Assembly (NCBI GenBank): GCA_030447585.1
Contig: JAUJOO010000001.1
Location: 154,213-218,212 of the forward strand
Direction of reading: 5' to 3'
DNA from: Nocardioidaceae bacterium
GTDB taxonomy: Bacteria; Actinomycetota; Actinomycetes; Propionibacteriales; Nocardioidaceae
Length of the DNA stretch: 64,000 nt
Shown: piece after piece, positions 1 to 6,035 of the stretch
Layout: each line of letters opens with the position of its first letter
Numbering within the stretch: position 1 is the first letter of the stretch
Translations under genes and position numbers: made by a program
Notes under the pieces: generated by a model
The model's input: only the letters and a program-made list of their open reading frames with translations
The model's database searches: none
Told to the model about the DNA's origin: nothing

Positions 1-361
1 TCAGCCGACTCGTCAGCGCGGCAGCGATCGCGCCGGTGCCGCAACCCAGGTCCAGAGCCCGTCGGGTAGTGACCGGTGCCGGTGGAGCCACGGCGGCGAC
101 GGCGGCGTCGACGAGTGCCTCAGCCCGGTGTCGGGGGATGAACGCCGGCGGGCCGACCGCCACCGAGACGCCGGCGAACCGGGCCGATCCGACGACGTAC
201 TCCAGGGGTTCCCCGGCAGCGCGTCCTTCCACGGCTCGAGCGCGGTCCTGGCTGGCGCCGAAGGCCGCGAAGATGACCCCAGCCTCGCGCTCGGCGAAAA
301 CGCAACCTGCGGCGCGCAGCAACCGCGACGCGGCGACGACTTCTCCTGCAGGACTCGTCAC
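1..361 (-). CDS. PrmC/HemK-like protein N5-glutamine methyltransferase, partial (runs off window start)
   Basis: Reading leftwards from GTG at 361, the frame gives a PrmC/HemK-type product of which about 120 residues lie in the window. Visible are the family hallmark EPLEYVVGSARFAG around residue 50, the FIPRHRAEALV substrate-binding stretch, and SAM motif I LDLGCGTGAIAAAL near residue 108. Family members methylate the glutamine of the GGQ motif in release factors, but this is the divergent actinobacterial 'putative N5-glutamine methyltransferase' type, so the substrate is not certain. The catalytic NPPY motif would lie beyond the window. The GTG start overlaps the stop of the upstream marR-like gene by 4 bp (GTGA), which fixes the start and implies translational coupling. 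The ORF track missed it because it is open at the edge. Confidence 0.8.
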   Translation of the reverse strand, partial: MTSPAGEVVAASRLLRAAGCVFAEREAGVIFAAFGASQDRARAVEGRAAGEPLEYVVGSARFAGVSVAVGPPAFIPRHRAEALVDAAVAAVAPPAPVTTRRALDLGCGTGAIAAALTSRL

Positions 362-810
362 TGCTTGACCTGTCGGAGGACATCTCCCAGTCTGACCAGG
401 GCGGGGGCAGCCGTTACGAGACGTTGCTGGTCACGTTGAGAAAGTGACCCAAGCGCTGTGACGATAGCGTCTGCCCTCCTGACGGCGGCGCCTTCCATCA
501 GGGCAGCACCTTCGCTGGTCGACGTGATGAGAACCGATCTCGCGCTGTCGGGATGTGGTGTCCGTACGGCGAGCCCGCGCTGGACGAGACCATCGACAAT
601 GCGCGTCATGGTCGGCCCGGCGACGTCTTCGATTGCTGCAAGTCGTCCCAAGGTGCACGGACCACCGAACACCAGCACGGACAATGCGCTGAGACGTGCC
701 GGAGTGAGGCCGGCGAGCCGGTCGACTCGCCGCATGCCGCGCAGCAAGTGGATCGCACCGGAGTTGAGGAGCCGGGCAGCCGTCTCCAGGCCGCTCTTGT
801 CAGTCGTCAC
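358..810 (-). CDS. MarR family transcriptional regulator
   Basis: A 150-residue protein with the MarR winged-helix layout: N-terminal dimerisation helix, a recognition segment around residues 55-80 (LGRLAAIEDVAGPTMTRIVDGLVQRGL) and a wing carrying the acidic/arginine loop PDSARSVLI. Length fits the family (140-160 aa). GTG start at 810. It lies divergent to a VOC-family gene and directly upstream of, and overlapping by 4 bp, a PrmC-like methyltransferase. A perfect 11-bp inverted repeat just upstream of its start is the likely operator, so autorepression and control of the divergent gene are expected. The inducing ligand cannot be told from sequence. Confidence 0.88.
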   Translation of the reverse strand: MTTDKSGLETAARLLNSGAIHLLRGMRRVDRLAGLTPARLSALSVLVFGGPCTLGRLAAIEDVAGPTMTRIVDGLVQRGLAVRTPHPDSARSVLITSTSEGAALMEGAAVRRADAIVTALGSLSQRDQQRLVTAAPALVRLGDVLRQVKQ

Positions 811-820
811 CAGTTATGTA

Positions 821-850
821 TAGCATCCCTACCAACTGATAGGGATGCTA
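821..850. promoter_or_regulatory. Probable MarR operator (perfect 11-bp inverted repeat)
   Basis: TAGCATCCCTA, 8 bp spacer, TAGGGATGCTA: a perfect inverted repeat in the 58-bp space between the marR-like start (810) and the VOC gene start (869). Position, size and symmetry fit a MarR dimer site overlapping both divergent promoters. That MarR binds here is an inference from position. Confidence 0.75.
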
Positions 851-868
851 CGGAAGGTTGTTAGCCAG

Positions 869-1360
869 ATGATTGCTCAAGTCGCACAGCGCGCGGAGGA
901 TCTCGACCGCGCCACCGGGTTCTACACGGCTATCCTCGGCGTCGAGCCGAGCGCCCGGTTCGATCCACCAGGGCTGGTCTTCTTCAGCCTGGGGCAGACG
1001 CGTCTGCTTCTCGACAGGGCAGTACCGAGCGCCCTGGTCTACCTGGCGGTGGAAGACGTCCGCGTCACCGTCGACCGACTACGCGCCGAGGGGGTAGACG
1101 TCGAGACCGAACCACACGTGATCTTCAGCCATGAGGACGACACGCTCGGGCCAGCCGGCACCGACGAGTGGATGGCGTTCATCAAGGACAGCGAAGGAAA
1201 CACGGTCGGGTTGGTCAGCCACGCCCCGACGCCGGAGCCCGCTGATATCGGTCTCCCGCGCGGGCCGGTTGTGCCGTTCGTGATCTCTGGGCTGTGCTAC
1301 TACCGAGACGGCAACGACAGCGGCGACGCCGGACTAGAACGATCGTTCGATCCGGCGTAA
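869..1360 (+). CDS. VOC family protein (glyoxalase/bleomycin resistance fold) with foreign C-terminal tail
   Basis: ATG at 869 (IAQVAQRAEDLDRATGFYTAILG) begins a typical vicinal-oxygen-chelate domain. One beta-alpha-beta-beta-beta module ends with the conserved FIKDSEGNTVGLVSHAP around residue 115. VOC proteins bind a metal or ligand in a paired-module cleft; the exact reaction is unknown. It is divergent from marR across a palindrome, so it is probably the regulated target. Oddity: the last 35 or so residues are not VOC. A 48-bp stretch is nearly identical (46/48) to part of the alkB gene 430 bp downstream, so the native stop was probably lost and replaced by an alkB fragment. An upstream in-frame codon at 845 lies inside the operator arm and is less likely as start. 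Confidence 0.8.
   Translation: MIAQVAQRAEDLDRATGFYTAILGVEPSARFDPPGLVFFSLGQTRLLLDRAVPSALVYLAVEDVRVTVDRLRAEGVDVETEPHVIFSHEDDTLGPAGTDEWMAFIKDSEGNTVGLVSHAPTPEPADIGLPRGPVVPFVISGLCYYRDGNDSGDAGLERSFDPA
1275..1322 (+). repeat. Short direct repeat shared with alkB (partner at 1702-1749)
   Basis: Forty-eight bases here match 1702-1749 with two mismatches. In alkB the segment encodes GLCYYRDGNDS, the strand leading into the iron-binding H-x-D motif, so the alkB copy is the native one and the copy in the VOC gene is the transplanted one. Both are read in the corresponding frame. Confidence 0.9.
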
Positions 1361-1369
1361 GATTGAGGT

Positions 1370-2007
1370 ATGACGATGACGCACTTCCCGGGGGTCCCTG
1401 CTGGACGCGGCCGAGGGCGAAGCCCGGCTCGGACCGTTGGTTCCAGCGCCCAGGCGCGCGATGCTGAGTCAAGGAGCCTGGGTCGACGTGCTTCCGGGAT
1501 GGGTGAGCGGATCTGACCAGGTCTTCGAGCGGCTCGTCGACGACGTGCCGTGGCGGGCCGAGCGCCGGCAGATGACCGAGCGGCTCGTCGACGTCCCCAG
1601 GCTGGTGTGCTTCTACGGCGAGAGCACCCCGCTGCCGCACCCGCTGCTCGACGAGGCCCGCCGTGTGCTCAGCGACCACTACGCGCACGAGCTCGGCGAG
1701 TCGTTCGTGACCGCTGGGCTGTGCTACTACCGAGACGGCAACGACAGCGTGGCTTGGCACGGGGACACGATCGGTCGCAGCCGGACCGAGGACACCATGG
1801 TTGCGATCGTCTCGTTCGGCAGCCCCCGCAAGCTGCTGCTGCGGCCGCGTCGCGGCGGGGCGTCGCTGAGCTTCGCACTCGGCCACGGCGACCTCATCGT
1901 GATGGGCGGCTCGTGCCAGCGCACCTGGGAGCACGCCATCCCTAAGTCTGCTCGTCGCGGTCGGGCCACGGGTGAGTGTGCAGTTCCGGCCCCAGGGTGT
2001 GCGCTGA
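1370..2007 (+). pseudogene. alkB: AlkB-like 2OG-Fe(II) DNA repair dioxygenase, two frameshifts
   Basis: The product resembles AlkB, the oxidative demethylase of alkylated bases. The iron-binding WHGD motif (H-x-D) lies near residue 120, with the downstream His in TWEHAIPKSAR and the substrate strand GLCYYRDGNDSVAWHGD before it. The ORF track shows only the central 197-aa frame. The natural N-terminus (MTMTHFPG then SLLDAAEGEARLGP) is in another frame, separated by a run of five G at 1390-1394. The natural C-terminus (VGPRVSVQFRPQGVR then TGA at 2005-2007) is split off by another single-base shift near 1955. Restoring both gives an ordinary-length AlkB-like protein of about 212 aa. It converges on the pcm remnant. 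True decay and sequencing indels are both possible. Confidence 0.8.
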
Positions 2008-2013
2008 CGGTCG

Positions 2014-2580
2014 TCACCCCTGCCAGATGAGCGGCACGAAGGAGTAGTGCCCCAGTCGCCGTTCGGTGACCTCGCCTGCTGCGTCTCGGTCCACGACAAC
2101 CATCCGTTCGGCCACCGGGACGACCAGCCGACCGGGCGCCCCTGGCTGCTCCACGAGCGGGTCGGGCAGCCGCCGAGCACCCGCCGACACCAAGATCTTG
2201 TCGAACGGTGCCTGATCCGGCAGGCCAAGGACGCCGTTGGTCGCCGTGTCACGCTGACCCAGTCTTGGCCGAGGACCGACAAGTTGCGCCGAGCGGTCTC
2301 GACAAGCTCTTGGACCAGCTCGACGCCGTACACAGTGCCTCTCTCGCCGACTAGATGTCCCAGCAGCCCCGTCGTCCAGCGACGAGCCTGAGCCGACGTC
2401 CAGGACCCGCTGAGCCGGGTGGACGTCCAGCAGGGTCAGCATCTGACCCACGGTCGTCGGCTGGGAGTTCGTCTGGCCGTGGCCGATCGGCGGCGATCTC
2501 GAGGCGGTCTTCGCGCGCGTCGGGCCGCACGCTCCTCAGCGCGGTCGACGCGTCGAACCAGCCTCGCGCCGACCACGAGT
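2014..2580 (-). pseudogene. pcm: Protein-L-isoaspartate O-methyltransferase-like remnant, multiple frameshifts
   Basis: Three minus-strand frames together give a Pcm-type methyltransferase, the enzyme that repairs isoaspartyl residues with SAM. The pieces are PIGHGQTNSQPTTVGQMLTLLD, then motif I RVLDVGSGS, a shift into RWTTGLLGHLVGERGTVYGVELV, and another shift into FDKILVSAGARRLPDPLV ending WQG at 2014. The order and spacing of these blocks match the family, so this was one gene of about 190 codons. At least two, probably three, indels break it. The N-terminal boundary near 2580 is approximate. It follows the threonine synthase remnant on the same strand. Confidence 0.72.
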
Positions 2581-2586
2581 CACTGC

Positions 2587-3490
2587 TCAGCGCGGCGCGA
2601 GCACCACCTCGTCGACCTCGTCGGAGACCTGGCGACGGCGCCTCATGCTGCGACGACCACGACACAGCCCGAAGTCCGACTTTCACGGTATCTGGGTAGA
2701 TGACACCGCCCAGGTGACCAGCCACACTGTGGCTGTCTCGGCACATGACATCGTCGGGGCTCGCGTCCGCCAGAGCTCGGCGTCGTCGACGTCGCCGAGC
2801 ACCAGGAAGTCTCCGAGCGGCTGGGGCACGTTGGCCGAAGGCGATCGTGGAGGAGTCTTCACCGGCCCCGGCGTTCGCCTGTTCGTGGGACGATGGCCAT
2901 CCGCTCGCCTCGAGCCGCGCTGAGACCCAGCGCGCTCGCCTCGCGGCGCCTTGTGGATGCCGATGAGTCCCACGCCGGCGATCACGTCGGGCATTGCGCC
3001 GCGTGCTCGGCGAGCCGGTGGTCTTCTTGCCCTCGATCCGGTACGGCTCCGTCATCCTCGACGCGTCGAACCAGTCATCGGCCGAGCCGCCGCTCCTGAC
3101 GAGCCGACCGCGCTGAGATGAGGCCGTCCACGAGCCGCAGGTCGGGGCCTGACCACCGTCTCGGCGCGCGCTCCACCGGCATGACGATCGGCCGGGGGCC
3201 GAGACCTCAGGCGGCCCCGGCTCGTGGGGTGGCGATCCGCGCCAGTTCCCTGGCGCGGGAGATCGGGCGCGCGCTTGAGGAGCCGGTGGGCAGGAGGCCG
3301 TCATCCGCCGGCCGCAAGGAGCAGAACAAGCAGGTCATGCGTCATGGCCGGGGGCCGAGACGGGCAATGGTGATCGGGCGCCCGCATCGGTCGTACCGAG
3401 CCAGCAATGGTGCTGGAGCTGGAGCACGTCAGCGGCGTAGTCGCTCTTGCAGCGCGCGCACTCCAGGCGGCTGAGCGCGCTGAAGGCCAT
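2587..3490 (-). pseudogene. Threonine synthase-like PLP enzyme, heavily decayed
   Basis: No frame is open for long, but minus-strand blocks in the right order spell a threonine synthase-like protein: MAFSALSRLECARCKSDYAAD (zinc-ribbon N-terminus, ATG at 3488-3490), PLLARYD, DDGLLPTGS (the PLP-lysine region, where the expected GSFKARG is scrambled), SRARELARIATP, PIVMPVERAP, DLRLVDGLIS, WFDAS-EPYRIEGKKT, PDVI-GVGLIGIHKA, STIAFG, LGDFLVLGDV and QVSDEVDEVVLAP. The family is about 400 aa (1.2 kb); only 0.9 kb remains, so deletions as well as frameshifts have occurred. The active-site lysine segment is destroyed. The start lies 18 bp after the ino1 stop, so it was probably the next gene of that operon. 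Identification comes from motif order, not from one alignment. Confidence 0.68.
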
Positions 3491-3508
3491 GACCTAGGTC
3501 AGCTCGGC

Positions 3509-4588
3509 TCAGCGGTCGACGTCGCCGCGGATGAAGGCCTCCACCGACTCGCGTCCCTCGTCGTCAGGCCGCTGGATCGGCGGTGACTTCATCAGGTACG
3601 ACGAGGCGGACAGCAGGGCGCCCCCGATACCGCGGTCCTTGGCGATCTTCGCCGCCCGCACTGCGTCGATGATTATGCCGGCGGAGTTCGGCGAGTCCCA
3701 CACCTCGAGCTTGTACTCCATGTTGAGCGGGACGTTGCCGAAGGCACGGCCCTCGAGCCGGACGTATGCCCACTTGCGGTCGTCCAGCCACTGCACGTAG
3801 TCCGACGGTCCGATGTGCACGTTCTTCGCCCCGAGGTCATGCTCGATGTTCGAGGTCACCGCCTGGGTTTTCGACACCTTCTTCGACTCGAGACGGTCGC
3901 GCTCGAGCATGTTCTTGAAGTCCATGTTCCCGCCCACGTTGAGCTGGTAGGTGCGGTCGAGCACGACCCCGCGGTCCTGGAACAGCTTCGCCAGCACCCG
4001 GTGGGTGATGGTGGCACCCACTTGCGACTTGATGTCGTCGCCGATGATGGGGACACCGGCGTCTTCGAACTTCTTTGCCCACTCGGGGTCGGAGGCGATG
4101 AAGACCGGGAGTGCGTTGACGAAGGCGACGCCGGCATCGATGGCACACTGCGCGTAGAACTTGTCCGCCACCTCAGAGCCCACGGGCAGGTAGGACACCA
4201 AGACGTCGGTCTCGGTGTCCTTGAGGGTCTGTACGACGTCGACCGGCGCGCTGTCGGACTCGTCGATCGTCTCGCGGTAGTACTTACCGAGGCCGTCGAG
4301 CGTCGGTCCGCGCTGCACAGTGATGCCGGTCGGCGCAACGTCGGCGATCTTGATGGTGTTGTTCTCGCTCGCCGCCGTCGCGTCTGCGAGGTCGAAGCCC
4401 ACCTTCTTGGCATCGACGTCGAACGCTGCGACGAACTCGATGTCCCTCACGTGGTAGTCACCGAACTGCACGTGCATCAAACCAGGAACATCACCCGACG
4501 GGTCGGCATCCCGGTAGTAGTGCACGCCTTGCACAAGTGACGTCGCACAGTTTCCGACCCCGATGATGGCTACCCGAACCGTACCCAT
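3509..4588 (-). CDS. ino1: Inositol-3-phosphate synthase (myo-inositol-1-phosphate synthase)
   Basis: A 359-aa protein converting glucose 6-phosphate to 1L-myo-inositol 1-phosphate with NAD, the entry step for phosphatidylinositol and mycothiol in actinobacteria. Seen: the N-terminal Rossmann motif [18 protein letters not shown], the family block [24 protein letters not shown], the catalytic-domain segment [18 protein letters not shown], and the conserved [11 protein letters not shown]. Length equals the usual actinobacterial form (about 360 aa). ATG at 4588 follows the PadR stop with no gap, so the two are co-transcribed and the regulator probably senses this pathway. Nothing is missing. Confidence 0.97.
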   Translation of the reverse strand: MGTVRVAIIGVGNCATSLVQGVHYYRDADPSGDVPGLMHVQFGDYHVRDIEFVAAFDVDAKKVGFDLADATAASENNTIKIADVAPTGITVQRGPTLDGLGKYYRETIDESDSAPVDVVQTLKDTETDVLVSYLPVGSEVADKFYAQCAIDAGVAFVNALPVFIASDPEWAKKFEDAGVPIIGDDIKSQVGATITHRVLAKLFQDRGVVLDRTYQLNVGGNMDFKNMLERDRLESKKVSKTQAVTSNIEHDLGAKNVHIGPSDYVQWLDDRKWAYVRLEGRAFGNVPLNMEYKLEVWDSPNSAGIIIDAVRAAKIAKDRGIGGALLSASSYLMKSPPIQRPDDEGRESVEAFIRGDVDR

Positions 4589-5209
4589 TCAGCTTTCCTC
4601 ACTCCCGTTTGTCTGCACACGGCGGGGCTCCGCCGGTGTCGATGGTGCTTGGCCGAACCGCTCGCTGTCGATCAGCTCCGTCAGCCAGCTGACCTCGCGC
4701 TCGGCGGACTCGAGGCCATGGCGCTGGAGCTCCAGCGTGTACGCGTCGACGCGCTCACGGGAGCGCGCCAACGACGCCCGCACGGCCTCAAGCCGCTCCT
4801 CGAGGCGCGTGCGCCGGCCTTCGAGGATCCGGAGCCGGGTCTCGCGGGTCGTCGACCCGAAGAAGGCGAAGCGCACGCCGAAGCTGTCATCCTCCCAAGC
4901 GCTCGGGCCGGCCGCCGACACCAACGAGGCGAAGCGCTCCTTGCCATCAGCGGTCAGCTTGTAGACGATCTTGCCGCGGCGTCCACCACGTGCGCCCGGC
5001 GCGACGGGAGCTTCGAGATGGGCCGTGTCCTCGCTCAGGAGCTGGTCACGAAGCATCTGCTTCAGGCACGGATACAGGGAGCCGTAAGACAGCGCTCGCC
5101 CCCATCCCAACAGTGCGGTCACGCGTTTGCGGAGCTCGTAGCCGTGCATTGGTGCCTCGTGGAGCAGCCCGAGGACCGCCAGCTCGAGGGTGTCGCCGCG
5201 CTTGCCCAC
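4589..5209 (-). CDS. PadR family transcriptional regulator
   Basis: About 206 aa from the GTG at 5209. That start has a strong AGGAGC Shine-Dalgarno 4-8 bp upstream, and translation further upstream (the track start at 5320) would run through a palindrome that is clearly promoter DNA. The N-terminal PadR winged helix is plain (LELAVLGLLHEAPMHGYELRKRV, then LSYGSLYPCLKQMLRD and a basic wing GGRRGKIVYKLT), followed by a C-terminal coiled coil typical of Vir-type PadR proteins (LEGRRTRLEERLEAVRASL). It abuts ino1 directly. The two genes form an operon likely repressed by this protein through the site at 5293-5311. Confidence 0.92.
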   Translation of the reverse strand: MGKRGDTLELAVLGLLHEAPMHGYELRKRVTALLGWGRALSYGSLYPCLKQMLRDQLLSEDTAHLEAPVAPGARGGRRGKIVYKLTADGKERFASLVSAAGPSAWEDDSFGVRFAFFGSTTRETRLRILEGRRTRLEERLEAVRASLARSRERVDAYTLELQRHGLESAEREVSWLTELIDSERFGQAPSTPAEPRRVQTNGSEES

Positions 5210-5292
5210 GTGCTGCTCCTTCCCCGCCTGACCTGGGACGCTGTTGCCGCCGTTGCGCCATGCGCCGTGTCTCGTTTCAATGTATCTCCATA

Positions 5293-5311
5293 ACGTATCG
5301 TATCGATACGT
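5293..5311. promoter_or_regulatory. Probable PadR operator upstream of padR-ino1
   Basis: ACGTATCG-TAT-CGATACGT, a perfect 8-bp inverted repeat about 85 bp upstream of the PadR GTG start and 150 bp upstream of the divergent DUF5318 gene. AT-rich symmetric sites of this kind are usual for PadR dimers. Binding is inferred from position and symmetry. Confidence 0.68.
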
Positions 5312-5461
5312 CAAAGGCACGGCGGGGAGTCACGGGCGACTTAGGGGCAGTCTTCGTCAGCCACTCTTGAGCATCGGGCTGAACTGCGCGGTGGAGCACT
5401 ACCCCGCTCGACCCGGGCATCGCGGGAATCGGCGCATCCCAGCCCGTACGCTCGTCTCATC

Positions 5462-5875
5462 ATGTGGTCCCAGCGCTCGGTCATCGACTACTCGCTTCAG
5501 CGGCGGGCGCGGCTGGCTGCCCTCTTCCGCGGCGGCACCATGACGATGGACGACGTTTGCGACGCCGACCCCTACACCCTGCGCGCGGCCAGGCACCACG
5601 GTGAGCCGGCTCCGTCGCCCTGCCCGGTATGCCGTAAGGCCGATCTCAGCCACCTGTCATACGTGTTCGGTGACGAGCTCGGTCAGTACTCCGGACGCAT
5701 CAAGTCCCGGCGCGAGATCGAGTCGATGGCGCACGAGTTCGGCGAGATCCGGGCCTATGTCACCGAGGTCTGCCGAAGCTGCGGCTGGAACCATCTGGTC
5801 GAGTCCTATGTTGTCGGCGATGGTGTGCCGCGCAAGCCACCGCGGCGTCAACGCACCGTCGAGGACGACGACTAG
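5462..5875 (+). CDS. DUF5318 family protein (zinc-ribbon-like)
   Basis: A 137-aa actinobacterial protein of unknown function (DUF5318). It carries two Cys pairs, CPVCRKADLSHLSYVFGDELG near residue 53 and CRSCGWNHLVESYVVGD near residue 105, which most likely bind one zinc ion. The acidic/basic C-terminal tail (PPRRQRTVEDDD) is typical. ATG at 5462. It sits between the PadR regulator (divergent) and the large PBP gene, an arrangement common in related actinobacteria. No enzymatic motif is visible. Confidence 0.88.
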   Translation: MWSQRSVIDYSLQRRARLAALFRGGTMTMDDVCDADPYTLRAARHHGEPAPSPCPVCRKADLSHLSYVFGDELGQYSGRIKSRREIESMAHEFGEIRAYVTEVCRSCGWNHLVESYVVGDGVPRKPPRRQRTVEDDD

Positions 5876-6035
5876 TGCGCACGTCCGCAGTTCCTCCTCG
5901 TCCTCTCCGGGTGGCTACGGTGAGTGGAGTGTCCTATTCTGCTCACTTGAGGCTGCGGGGAGCGGCCTCGGTCTTATCACGCCAACGGCTGTCCCTGTCG
6001 CGCGTGCCCTGGTCCTCGCCGTCGGAGGTGAAGCT

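Noticed and set aside
1215-2333. 372-aa minus-strand ORF over alkB
   Set aside because: Only its first 45 residues are real (the middle frame of pcm); the remainder is antisense to alkB.
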